Below are positions 24,798 to 32,947 of a stretch of DNA of 64,000 nucleotides, piece after piece. Every line of letters begins with the position of its first letter. The first letter of the stretch is position 1. The stretch is from an uncultured Lachnospiraceae bacterium (GTDB taxonomy: Bacteria; Bacillota; Clostridia; Lachnospirales; Lachnospiraceae), in assembly GCA_910579505.1 (NCBI GenBank), contig CAJTTZ010000011.1:62001-126000 (forward strand), written 5' to 3'. Position numbers and translations under genes: made by a program. The notes under the pieces are model-generated. The model was given only the letters and a program-made list of their open reading frames with translations. It ran no database searches and had not been told where the DNA came from.

Positions 24798-24825
24798 CGG
24801 GGCTTGCGAGAAGGAGGAAAAGGAT

Positions 24826-25767
24826 ATGGAAGTATTGATTCAGATCGGTTTATTGGCGCTGGGGTTTGTGCTTCTGGTGAAGGGGGCGGACTGGTTCGTG
24901 GAGGGAGCAAGTCAGCTGGCGGAGAAATTCGGGATTCCCCAGCTTGTGATCGGCCTTACCATTGTGGCGATGGGAACTTCCCTGCCCGAGGCGGCGGTCA
25001 GTGTGTCAGCGGCACTAAAGGGGAGCGCGGAGATTACCATCGGAAACATTGTGGGAAGCAATATTATGAACATCCTGCTGATTCTTGGTCTTACCGCCCT
25101 CATTACCCCTGTGGCGGTACAGAAAACAACGGTCAGGTATGAGATTCCCTTCGTGATTCTGGTGTCTGTGATCCTCGTCGTCATGGGAGCAGAGGGGGAC
25201 AACCTCCTGCATTTTTCCGACGGACTGATTCTGTGGGCGCTGATGCTCCTTTATCTCGGATATCTGCTTGTCATTGCAAAGAAGGGCGGCGGCCTGCCGG
25301 AGGAGATGCCGGAGGGAAAACCAATGCCTGTCTGGAAGATGCTTCTGCTGATCGTCCTGGGCGGGGTGATGATCGTGCTTGGGTCCGATATAGCGGTGGA
25401 CGCGGCAACTGAGCTTGCATTGATTTTTGGTATGAGCGAGCGCCTGATCGGCCTGACTATCGTGGCGTTCGGCACTTCCCTGCCGGAGCTTGTGACAAGC
25501 GTGACGGCAGCCATAAAAGGAAAAGCGGATATTGCAGTGGGAAATATCGTAGGCAGCAATATATTCAATATTCTTTTCGTGGTGGGAACCTCGGCGCTGA
25601 TCACGCCTGTGTCATATGCCCCGGAGTTTTTGACGGACGGTATCGTATGTATTGGGGCGGCGGTACTTTTGTGGCTGTGCGTTTTCAGAAAAAAGCGGCT
25701 GGGACGTGTGGGCGGTCTGCTTATGCTGCTTGGGTATGGCGGATACTTTGTGTACCTGATGAGGTAG
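24826..25767 (+). CDS. Calcium/sodium-type cation antiporter (CaCA, YrbG-like)
   Basis: 313 residues, about ten membrane helices, with the two inverted alpha repeats of CaCA exchangers: GTSLPEAAVSVSAALKGSAE..GNIVGSNIMN in the first half and GTSLPELVTSVTAAIKGKAD..GNIVGSNIFN in the second. The acidic residues of both GTSLPE motifs bind the cation. ATG at 24826 has AGAAGGAGG upstream. The upstream Mn2+ riboswitch suggests that it exports Mn2+ (or Ca2+ and Mn2+), rather than Ca2+ alone. Confidence 0.9.
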   Translation: MEVLIQIGLLALGFVLLVKGADWFVEGASQLAEKFGIPQLVIGLTIVAMGTSLPEAAVSVSAALKGSAEITIGNIVGSNIMNILLILGLTALITPVAVQKTTVRYEIPFVILVSVILVVMGAEGDNLLHFSDGLILWALMLLYLGYLLVIAKKGGGLPEEMPEGKPMPVWKMLLLIVLGGVMIVLGSDIAVDAATELALIFGMSERLIGLTIVAFGTSLPELVTSVTAAIKGKADIAVGNIVGSNIFNILFVVGTSALITPVSYAPEFLTDGIVCIGAAVLLWLCVFRKKRLGRVGGLLMLLGYGGYFVYLMR

Positions 25768-25773
25768 ATTTTC

Positions 25774-25848
25774 AACCGATTTTGACATTATGTAAACCAT
25801 TTTGACAAAGTATACCAAAAAACGCGCAATCTGTACCAAAAAGCGCGC
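25774..25848 (+). promoter_or_regulatory. Two pairs of 21-bp-spaced direct repeats (LytTR-type operator)
   Basis: AACCGATTTTGACA (from 25774) and AACCATTTTGACA (from 25795) start 21 bases apart; TACCAAAAAACGCGC (from 25813) and TACCAAAAAGCGCGC (from 25834) start 21 bases apart. LytTR regulators bind pairs of short direct repeats with this helical phasing. The second pair ends about 20 bases before a -10 (TATGAT, 25867-25872) that lacks a -35, as expected for an activated promoter. Confidence 0.6.
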
Positions 25849-25879
25849 CGCATGACTTAAATGTAGTATGATATATGGC

Positions 25880-27232
25880 ATGAATAATATAAACTTAAAT
25901 GCACTTATCACAAATATAATTAATAATCTGATGCACGGTCTGTGGTTTTACTGCCTTGTGCTGGAGATTAAACACAGCCGCAAAAAGACGGCGGCAATTG
26001 CCGCTGCCACGGTTCTGTTGTCTCAGCTTGCCATGATGTTTCTGGCTGCGTGGGTGCGTGGGCAGGGGGGGATTGGGAGCGACATGTCCGTGATGCTGCT
26101 CTATTTAAGCGGTTATCTGGTGACTATGGTTATTTTCGGGGGATCCTATGTCTTTTTCATGTCTGGATCAGAACCGGCGAAATCCCTTTTTATGGTGTCC
26201 ACTTACTATAGTTTCTGGACACTGATTTATCTGACGATTTCGATGGCAACGTACACTTTTGCCGGGGCAGGGGACTGGGCAGTCTGGTCGATGCGCCTTG
26301 TCCTCAATCTGGGTTCTTTGTTTCTGTATCAAAGGCTGCTAAAGCAAAGGCTGATGCGCATGTATAAAGAAATACGGATCGGATATGGTACGGCGGCAGC
26401 TGTTTCCTCTTTTGCTTTTCTCGTGATGACAATCGTAATTTTTTATAACCAGAGTGTAAAGCGCCAGGACCTGCTTCATATGGCTATGATTTTTTTGTCA
26501 AGCAGTATGATGCTGATCATTCATGTACAGCTTTTTTACTATATTGTGCAGCAGGATTACGGCAGCCGCCTGAAGCAGATGGAGCTGCACGAAAAGTATC
26601 TGCGGGTGCAGATCAATTCTTACGAGCAGATGGAGCAGAGCGCCAGACAGACGAGACATGATTTCCGGCATCACAATATGGTGGTGGCGGAGTATGCCAG
26701 AAAGAAAGACTATCAGGCAATTTTAACTTATCTGCAGGAATATGAGGTGCGGGAGGAAGATAAGTACAGCGGCGATTTTTGCCGGAACCACGTGGTTAAC
26801 AACCTCCTTTGCGCGTATGTGAACAGGGCGAGGCAGGAAGGCGTGGAGGTGAGCGTCGATGTCCGTCTGGGGGAAACGACGGGGATTTCCGATTACGATC
26901 TGGTGACGATATTCGCAAATGTGCTGGAAAACGCGGTCAATGCCTGTGGAAGAGAAGCGGGGAAACGCAGGATTGAAGTTGCTCTGCGGCAGAAGTCGGA
27001 TAAGCTGGTTTTTGTATGTAAAAACACATGCACGGCGGAGGTTGCGTTCAAAAACGGGATTCCACGCAATCAGGAACGCGTTGGCGTAGGAGTTGGGAGC
27101 GTACTTTCGTCGGTGGAAAAATATGACGGGGCTGTTGATTTTAGCGTTGCGGACAATATGTTTATCTGCCAGATTATTTTAAATAATATGATGACTCCAA
27201 AAATAAGGGGGGGGGGTAGAAAGAAATGTTAG
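25880..27232 (+). CDS. GHKL sensor histidine kinase (AgrC-like)
   Basis: 450 residues from ATG 25880. The N-terminal ~220 residues hold six to seven membrane segments; the C-terminal part has the AgrC/HPK10 phosphoacceptor motif TRHDFRHHNMVV (His about 260 in this numbering), the N box ANVLENAVNAC and a Gly-rich G box RVGVGVGSVLSS. It probably senses a peptide or small ligand and signals to the LytTR regulator at 28451. The predicted -10 TATGAT ends 7 bases before ATG 25880 and there is no Shine-Dalgarno site, so translation may be leaderless. An in-frame ATG at 25868 overlaps the -10. The gene ends in a G10 run and overlaps the next by 7 bases. Confidence 0.85.
   Translation: MNNINLNALITNIINNLMHGLWFYCLVLEIKHSRKKTAAIAAATVLLSQLAMMFLAAWVRGQGGIGSDMSVMLLYLSGYLVTMVIFGGSYVFFMSGSEPAKSLFMVSTYYSFWTLIYLTISMATYTFAGAGDWAVWSMRLVLNLGSLFLYQRLLKQRLMRMYKEIRIGYGTAAAVSSFAFLVMTIVIFYNQSVKRQDLLHMAMIFLSSSMMLIIHVQLFYYIVQQDYGSRLKQMELHEKYLRVQINSYEQMEQSARQTRHDFRHHNMVVAEYARKKDYQAILTYLQEYEVREEDKYSGDFCRNHVVNNLLCAYVNRARQEGVEVSVDVRLGETTGISDYDLVTIFANVLENAVNACGREAGKRRIEVALRQKSDKLVFVCKNTCTAEVAFKNGIPRNQERVGVGVGSVLSSVEKYDGAVDFSVADNMFICQIILNNMMTPKIRGGGRKKC
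27207..27216 (+). repeat. Homopolymer tract of ten G
   Basis: Ten consecutive G lie at the 3' end of the first kinase gene, ten bases before the ATG of the second. One extra G would meet TAG at once and shorten the first kinase by a few residues; loss of one G extends it. The tract also sits where a ribosome site for the second gene should be. Confidence 0.9.
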
Positions 27233-28437
27233 GCGGTTCTGTGACGATAGCGATGATTCGGATGATAGTCAGTATCGGAGGCGTGATTCTGCTCTTTTTC
27301 CTGATCAGTGAGTCAAGGTTTGAAAAGAGAAAGACGGTGGTGGTGTGTCTTTTGGCTTATGTCGTTCTGATTGCCGCAACCTGTATCTGGTATGCTATTT
27401 CACAGCAGGTATTTGCAAGGATGGGCGCGCTTGTGACGTATCTGTTTTTCGGCATATTTGCCGTCTGGATCAGCCGCGACTCGGTATATGTCTCCATGTA
27501 TAAACTGGCGCTTGTCTTTTATCTGATGTCGGTGTTTATGATCGGCGGCATTGAAATTGCGGTATTCTTTTTTGGCAAAAATGTGTGGGCTGACATTGCG
27601 GGCCGTATTGTGCTGCTCGGACTGATCGCGTTGTTTATCGACAAAAAGGTGAAGAAGACGATTCGCGGGTTTTCCGATTATGTGGAATATGAACTGGACA
27701 GATTCAGCGTGGCGATTATGATGCTGAGTCTCTTTTTCGGCATCGCTTTTATTTTAAATCCCAAAATTCATGACCAGACACCGTATAGACTGATGCAGAT
27801 TGCCATGAACTTTTTCCTGACAGGAATCTTGCAGGTACTGGTATTTCGGCTCTATCTGCATATCGGCATAGAAAAGACATATAAGCAGGAAAATCAGCTT
27901 ATGGAGATGAACCATCGTCTGTTGGAGCGCAATATGGAACTTCTGGCGGCAGCCGGCGAGGACGAGGCAGCGGAAAGGTTCTGTGATAATGCCGCGATCA
28001 ACAGGACGCTTGCCGCATATACCGCGCAGGCAAGACGGCAGCAGATTAAGGTGATGCTGGATGTGGAGCTTGGCAGCAACCCGGGCATTCCCAACATTGA
28101 TCTGATGACGATACTGGCAAACGCATGGGAGAATGCCCTGTACGGCTGTACGGAGGCGAAAAAGGAAGACGCCGGGCGGGAAGGCATCATCCGGCTTATG
28201 ATCAGGAAAAAGAAAAATAAACTGGTTATCTATTGCAGCAATACATGCAAGGCGGAGGCCGGGATGGAAAAGGGACTGCCGAAACCTGAAGATTCGGGTG
28301 GAATCGGCGTGATGAGCATTGTCAGGACGGCGGAGAAGTTTGACGGAGAGTATGATTTTAAATATGACAACGGCGTGTTTATTTTCCGGCTTGTTATGAA
28401 TATTCCGGCGGACGGAGACTTGGCAGCGACGGTGTGA
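27226..28437 (+). CDS. GHKL kinase-like sensor lacking the phosphoacceptor His
   Basis: 403 residues: about six membrane helices (1-215), then a linker and a GHKL ATPase with N box LANAWENALYGC and G box GGIGVMSIVRTAEKF. The region that should carry the H-D-x-R-H-H motif reads LLERNMELLAAAGEDEAAERFCD, with no His. The ATP site looks intact, so it may heterodimerise with, and regulate, the kinase encoded immediately upstream. The gene overlaps that one by 7 bases (translational coupling) and is followed after 13 bases by the response regulator. Confidence 0.85.
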   Translation: MLGGSVTIAMIRMIVSIGGVILLFFLISESRFEKRKTVVVCLLAYVVLIAATCIWYAISQQVFARMGALVTYLFFGIFAVWISRDSVYVSMYKLALVFYLMSVFMIGGIEIAVFFFGKNVWADIAGRIVLLGLIALFIDKKVKKTIRGFSDYVEYELDRFSVAIMMLSLFFGIAFILNPKIHDQTPYRLMQIAMNFFLTGILQVLVFRLYLHIGIEKTYKQENQLMEMNHRLLERNMELLAAAGEDEAAERFCDNAAINRTLAAYTAQARRQQIKVMLDVELGSNPGIPNIDLMTILANAWENALYGCTEAKKEDAGREGIIRLMIRKKKNKLVIYCSNTCKAEAGMEKGLPKPEDSGGIGVMSIVRTAEKFDGEYDFKYDNGVFIFRLVMNIPADGDLAATV

Positions 28438-28450
28438 CAGGAGAGAACCC

Positions 28451-29176
28451 ATGTATCTGATAGCGCTCTGCGATGACGAGACAGAACAACTGCATATTAC
28501 GGAGCGGATGCTTACAGAATATCTGGACAGCCATCCCAAGACGGATTTTCGTGTGGACAGTTTTGAAAATGCCGACGCGCTCCTAAAACTGATTGGGGAG
28601 GAGGCGTATTTCCCGGATCTGATACTGATGGATATTTATATGCCGGATAAACTGGGGATTGAGGCGGTAAGGGAACTGCGCCGTATGGGAAACCGCTGCC
28701 GGATCGTGTTTCTGACGACTTCCAGACAGCATGCCCTCGACGCCTTTGAAGTGGAGGCGGCGCAGTATATGTTAAAGCCGCTTGCTGAGGAAAAGCTGTT
28801 TCCGCTTTTAGACAGACTGCTGGCGGAGATGCAGGAGGAGCGGAAAAGATATGTCCTGCTGCGGATTGAGAATACGGTACAGCGCGTGGCGGTGGACGAT
28901 ATTATTTACTGTGAGGCGCAGGGTAAATTTCAATATCTGCATTTTTCGGACGGCAGCCAGTGCATGCTGCGTGTCACGATGGCAAAGCTCGTGGAGATGC
29001 TTGATCCATACGATGAGTTCGTGCGCGTTGGCGTAGCTTTCCTTATCAATATGGAGCATATCGAATGCATCAGCAAGCAGGAAATCCGAATGGACACAGG
29101 AAAGAAGATTTATCCCCCGAGAAATGCGTACCAGTCTGTCCGGGACAGGTACTTTGCTTATTACTGCGGCGAATAG
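28451..29176 (+). CDS. LytTR-type response regulator (AgrA-like)
   Basis: 241 residues: a CheY-like receiver (LCDDE at the N-terminus, phospho-acceptor LMDIYMPD with Asp61, TTS and K in LKPLAEEK) joined to a LytTR DNA-binding domain (about 135-238; VDDIIYCEAQGKFQYLHFSDG, FVRVGVAFLINMEHIE). It is the output of the two preceding sensors and probably binds the 21-bp-spaced repeats at 25774-25848. No autoinducer peptide gene or AgrB protease is visible nearby. Confidence 0.9.
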   Translation: MYLIALCDDETEQLHITERMLTEYLDSHPKTDFRVDSFENADALLKLIGEEAYFPDLILMDIYMPDKLGIEAVRELRRMGNRCRIVFLTTSRQHALDAFEVEAAQYMLKPLAEEKLFPLLDRLLAEMQEERKRYVLLRIENTVQRVAVDDIIYCEAQGKFQYLHFSDGSQCMLRVTMAKLVEMLDPYDEFVRVGVAFLINMEHIECISKQEIRMDTGKKIYPPRNAYQSVRDRYFAYYCGE

Positions 29177-29177
29177 C

Positions 29178-29262
29178 AACGCGAAAAGTACTTCTAAAAC
29201 TCGGCAGCAGAGGCTGTCTCGTTAAGAAGTACTAAGTTTCGCGTGAGAGTTGTAAGTGCCAA
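29178..29262. repeat. Intergenic palindromic element, copy A
   Basis: Arms CGCGAAAAGTACTTCT (from 29180) and AAGAAGTACTAAGTTTCGCG (ending about 29243) enclose CTCGGCAGCAGAGGCTGTCTCG. Related elements are at 39252-39346 and 62636-62728. It separates two convergent genes. Confidence 0.65.
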
Positions 29263-29270
29263 AAGGGAAT

Positions 29271-30158
29271 TCAGTCGACCCGCTCCTTCCCCCAGAAGAA
29301 TACGGCGACGGTGCCGGGACCGGTGTGCGCGCCGATGGTGGTGCCGATGCTGTTAATCACAACTTTACCGTCCAGATGCGGGAAACGTTCTTCAATTAAA
29401 TCGGCGACGAATCTGGCGTCCGCATAGCAGGCGGACTGCGAAATATAACATTTTCCGCTGTAGTCAGTTCCCTCCTCTATGCATTCCTCCATTTTATCCA
29501 CAATCGTGTACATGACTTTTCTTTTGGTACGGATTTTATAGCGGGGAATCAGCCGCCCCAGGTAGTCCACGTTCAGAAGGGGGCAGATATTGAGCATATT
29601 TCCGATCATGCCGGAGGTTTTTGACACTCGGCCGCCCTTTATATAGAAGGTAAGGTCGGTGGAAAAGAACCAGTGGTTCAGCCGAAGACGGTTGTCAAGG
29701 GCCCATTGGTAGAGCTCCTCAACAGACATGCCCTCGTCGCGCAGGTCGGCAAGCCTGTCCATAAGGAGACCAAAGCCCGAGGACGCGGCCAGGGAATCTA
29801 CAATATAAATCGTCTGGTCCGGGTACTTTTCGGCAAGGATTTCCCGGGCTCCCATGGCGGAGTTGATCACGCCGGAAATGCCGGAGGACAGACACAGGTG
29901 CAGGACATCTTTGCCGGCTCTCAAAAAAGGCTCGAAGTATTCCGTAAATTCCGCTACGTTGATCTGAGAGGTTTTGGTATCGGCGCCGTCTGTCATCGCC
30001 TGATAAAAATGTTCAAAGGACATGCTTTTGCCCAGATCATCCAGATATTCCTGCCCATCCAGTTCGTAGTGAAAACAGGCGTAAAAAATGCCGCGTTTCG
30101 TAAATTGCTCCGCCGGAAGATCGGCGGTTGAACAGCAGCTTAAAATGTATTTCTTCAT
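29271..30158 (-). CDS. DegV family fatty-acid-binding protein
   Basis: 295 residues. MKKYILSCCSTADLP, FYACFHYELDG, TSQINVAEFTEYFEP, HLCLSSGISGVINSA and IGTTIGAHTGPGTVAVFFWGKE are DegV landmarks; the conserved Ser/Thr and His bind the carboxylate of a long-chain fatty acid. In Firmicutes such proteins (FakB) hand fatty acids to FakA kinase. ATG at 30158 is chosen because the conserved strand begins there; the longer upstream frame is not conserved in style. Confidence 0.88.
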   Translation of the reverse strand: MKKYILSCCSTADLPAEQFTKRGIFYACFHYELDGQEYLDDLGKSMSFEHFYQAMTDGADTKTSQINVAEFTEYFEPFLRAGKDVLHLCLSSGISGVINSAMGAREILAEKYPDQTIYIVDSLAASSGFGLLMDRLADLRDEGMSVEELYQWALDNRLRLNHWFFSTDLTFYIKGGRVSKTSGMIGNMLNICPLLNVDYLGRLIPRYKIRTKRKVMYTIVDKMEECIEEGTDYSGKCYISQSACYADARFVADLIEERFPHLDGKVVINSIGTTIGAHTGPGTVAVFFWGKERVD

Positions 30159-30298
30159 AATAAAGGTATGCCTTTCCCGCAATGCGCGCTTGAAATATAG
30201 TGGCCAGATGCAATATACATTAGAGTGTAGCATGTTTGCGCAGTAAATACAATGAGGACTTAGGACCAGACGAACAGGCGGCATTTCCGAGCTTGTAC

Positions 30299-30327
30299 TT
30301 GTTTTGGCCGGAAATATTTGGTATACT
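30299..30327 (+). promoter_or_regulatory. Promoter of the phosphofructokinase gene
   Basis: TTGTTT (30299-30304), 17-base spacer, TATACT (30322-30327), about 40 bases before the start codon. Confidence 0.6.
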
Positions 30328-30369
30328 AATCTCTATACAGTAAACAAAAATATAAAAAGGAGAGCGAAC

Positions 30370-31599
30370 ATGAAAGGAAATATTGTTGTTGGTCAGTCCG
30401 GCGGCCCTACAGCCGTTATCAACTCTTCCGTAGCAGGCGTATACGCTGCGGCGAAGAAGCTGGGTGTGAAGAAAATTTATGGCATGGTCCACGGTATCGA
30501 GGGATTTCTGGATGACAGGATGATTGACCTTGGCGAGTACCTGGATGATGAGACGGGAATTGAACTCTTAAAGAGAACGCCTTCCGCATTCTTAGGTTCC
30601 TGCCGTTTTAAGATGCCGCAGATCGAGGGTCACGAGGATGTTTACGAGAAGGTGTTTGAGATCATGGAAAAGCATGATATCGAGTGCCTGTTCTATGCTG
30701 GCGGTAATGACTCCATGGATACGGTTAAGATGCTGTCCGATTATGCGGCGGCACACGGTAAGCCCCAGAGATTTATGGGCGTGCCCAAGACGATTGATAA
30801 TGATCTGCCTGTGACGGACCACTGCCCGGGCTACGGTTCCGCGGCGAAATATATTGCGGCTTCCTTAAAGGAGGTTATCCGCGACAATTCCTCCTTTGGC
30901 GCGAAGAAGCCCACTGTCTGTATCGTGGAGATCATGGGGCGTAACGCAGGATGGCTTACGGCGGCAGCGGCGCTCGCAAAGGGCGATGACTGCGAAGGCT
31001 GCGACGCGATCTATCTGCCTGAGAAAGTATTTGATATTGATAAGTTTGTTGCGGATGTGAAGGATCTGGCCGAGAGGAAGTCTTCCGTAGTCATTGCGGT
31101 TTCTGAGGGCGTTAAGGTTGCAGACGGCAGATATGTGTGCGAGATCGGCAGGGAAGTTGCCGTGGACGCATTCGGCCACAAGCAGATGTCCGGCACAGCA
31201 GTTATGCTGGCTGACAAGATTGCGGCTGAGACAGGTCTCAAGACCCGTGCAATCGAGTTCTCTACTTTGCAGAGAGCGGCTACCCATTTGGCATCCCTGA
31301 CGGATATCAACGAGGCGTTCCAGGTTGGTCACGACGCGGTGATGGCTGCGGAAGAAGGCAAGACAGGTATGATGATCACGCTTGACAGAAACGGTGAAGA
31401 TCCGTATCAGTGCGGTACCAGCGCTTACGATATTCACGCGATTGCCAATGTGGAGAGAAACGTGCCCGACGAGTGGATCACAGCGGACGGCAAGGGTCTG
31501 ACAGAGGAATACGAAAAGTACGCAAGACCTCTTATCATGGGTGAGCTGCAGCCTCTCTTTGTGAACGGACTGCCGAGACACCTGGTTAGAAAAATGTGA
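30370..31599 (+). CDS. pfp: PPi-dependent 6-phosphofructokinase
   Basis: Phosphorylates fructose 6-phosphate with pyrophosphate (reversible), a low-ATP form of glycolysis common in anaerobes. 409 residues with GQSGGPTAVINSS (donor loop), GGNDSMDT (111-118) and PKTIDND (139-145). PPi enzymes have D after GG(D/N) and Lys in PKTIDND, where ATP enzymes have GGDGS and PGTIDND; this protein follows the PPi pattern. ATG at 30370 has AAGGAGAG upstream. Confidence 0.9.
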   Translation: MKGNIVVGQSGGPTAVINSSVAGVYAAAKKLGVKKIYGMVHGIEGFLDDRMIDLGEYLDDETGIELLKRTPSAFLGSCRFKMPQIEGHEDVYEKVFEIMEKHDIECLFYAGGNDSMDTVKMLSDYAAAHGKPQRFMGVPKTIDNDLPVTDHCPGYGSAAKYIAASLKEVIRDNSSFGAKKPTVCIVEIMGRNAGWLTAAAALAKGDDCEGCDAIYLPEKVFDIDKFVADVKDLAERKSSVVIAVSEGVKVADGRYVCEIGREVAVDAFGHKQMSGTAVMLADKIAAETGLKTRAIEFSTLQRAATHLASLTDINEAFQVGHDAVMAAEEGKTGMMITLDRNGEDPYQCGTSAYDIHAIANVERNVPDEWITADGKGLTEEYEKYARPLIMGELQPLFVNGLPRHLVRKM

Positions 31600-31600
31600 A

Positions 31601-31692
31601 GAAGAATGCCATAGGACGGCATTTTCTGCAAGGATATAAATATAAACTTAGAAATTTTCAAAAGAGTGGTTTACAAAACCACTCTTTTGTTA
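31601..31692 (+). terminator. Two hairpin terminators after pfp
   Basis: AATGCC/GGCATTTTCT (31605-31627) is followed by AAAGAGTGGTTT (31661-31672) pairing with AAACCACTCTTT and then TGTTAT. The second is the stronger. Confidence 0.75.
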
Positions 31693-31703
31693 TATGATGT
31701 TTT

Positions 31704-31721
31704 TTGGAAAACGATTTCCAA
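31704..31721. promoter_or_regulatory. LacI/CcpA-type operator TTGGAAAACGATTTCCAA
   Basis: An 18-base palindrome with central CG and one mismatched pair, 85 bases upstream of the LacI-family gene. It resembles GalR/LacI and cre sites. A further AATCGTTTCGG lies at about 31783. Confidence 0.65.
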
Positions 31722-31805
31722 TGGCGGATTGTGGATGCAGCGCGGGAAAGAACAAAATGATAGAAATATTCTTTGAAACAGGAATCGTTTCGGAATGGAA
31801 TAAAT

Positions 31806-32807
31806 ATGGTATCAATCAAAGATGTCGCGAAACAGGCGGGGGTGGCGATTTCCACCGTTTCCAAAGTGCTTAACAACTACCCTAATGTGAGCGAGGCAAC
31901 AAAGAAAAAAGTAAATAAGGCGGTGGAGGAATTAAATTTCGTACCCAATTCCGTTGCGGCGGCGCTTTCCTCCAAGCAGTCAGGCAGAGTGGCGCTGCTT
32001 TTGAACCTGGGCAATGTGTCGCAGGCGGTGGACGAGATCAACATGCAGTATATGGCGGGCACGATAAGCCGTGCGGTGGAGCTGAATCTGGATGTGATCA
32101 CAATCTTTGACTCCATGCTGAAAAATAAAAGTCTGGACGAGGTGGTGCGCTATCTGCGCTCCCAGAGCATTACGGGGCTGATCATTTTCGGGATGTCGAA
32201 GGACGATAAGGTGCTCCAGAAACTGATTAGCGCGCAGCTCTTTAAGATTGTGACAGTGGATGCGCCCCTGGTGAACGCCTCTTCATCCTCGGTCTGGATT
32301 GACCAGGCGGCGGCGCAGTATGACGTGGCGAAAAAGACGCTTAAGGAAAATAAGGGAAAGAGCATTCTCTATCTGGCGGGCAAGAAGAACGGCTATGTTT
32401 CCGGGGAGAGGCTCAAAGGCATACAGCGGCTGGCGGAGGAAGAGGAGATACCGCTGCTTGTCAGGAACGGGGAGTTTTCGGAACTGCAGGCGAGAAATCT
32501 GACGCTTCGGTATGCGAAGAAAAAGGACATCGTGGTATGTGCTTCGGACCTGATGGCGATTGGCGCGATGAGGGCGCTGATGGATATGGATATATTCCGG
32601 CCCGTATGCGGTTTCGACGGGATCACGCTGATGGGGTATGCGGGCAAGCAGATGAATACGGTCAGGCAGGATTTTGAGCGGATTGCTTCGGAGGCGGTGG
32701 AGGAGTTAAAGCGCCTGCTGGACGGCGGAGAGGGAAGGCAGATTGTGCTGGACTACAAGCTTGTAAGGATGAAATACGAAGATATCCTGATGGCGGCGAA
32801 GGGATAA
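31806..32807 (+). CDS. LacI/GalR-family regulator
   Basis: 333 residues. N-terminal helix-turn-helix MVSIKDVAKQAGVAISTVSKVLNNYPNVSE, hinge VPNSVAAALSSKQSG, then a sugar-binding core. The core is somewhat degenerate at the C-terminus: VCGFDGITLMGYAGKQMNTVRQDF fits but there is no extended tail. ATG at 31806 has only a weak site (GGAATGG). It lies between PPi-PFK and glycogen phosphorylase and is probably a MalR-like regulator of glucan metabolism, from context only. Confidence 0.85.
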   Translation: MVSIKDVAKQAGVAISTVSKVLNNYPNVSEATKKKVNKAVEELNFVPNSVAAALSSKQSGRVALLLNLGNVSQAVDEINMQYMAGTISRAVELNLDVITIFDSMLKNKSLDEVVRYLRSQSITGLIIFGMSKDDKVLQKLISAQLFKIVTVDAPLVNASSSSVWIDQAAAQYDVAKKTLKENKGKSILYLAGKKNGYVSGERLKGIQRLAEEEEIPLLVRNGEFSELQARNLTLRYAKKKDIVVCASDLMAIGAMRALMDMDIFRPVCGFDGITLMGYAGKQMNTVRQDFERIASEAVEELKRLLDGGEGRQIVLDYKLVRMKYEDILMAAKG

Positions 32808-32947
32808 AGGACCGGCGGTGTATGGTGGACGGACGCCTGGCAAAATCTCATATGACGTGTGAAGGCGCGGGTTTACAAGAAGGCTGAACTGGATAATATA
32901 ATTAACATAGAGCATACAATAAACAAGTAGAAAAGGGAGGTTTCAAC

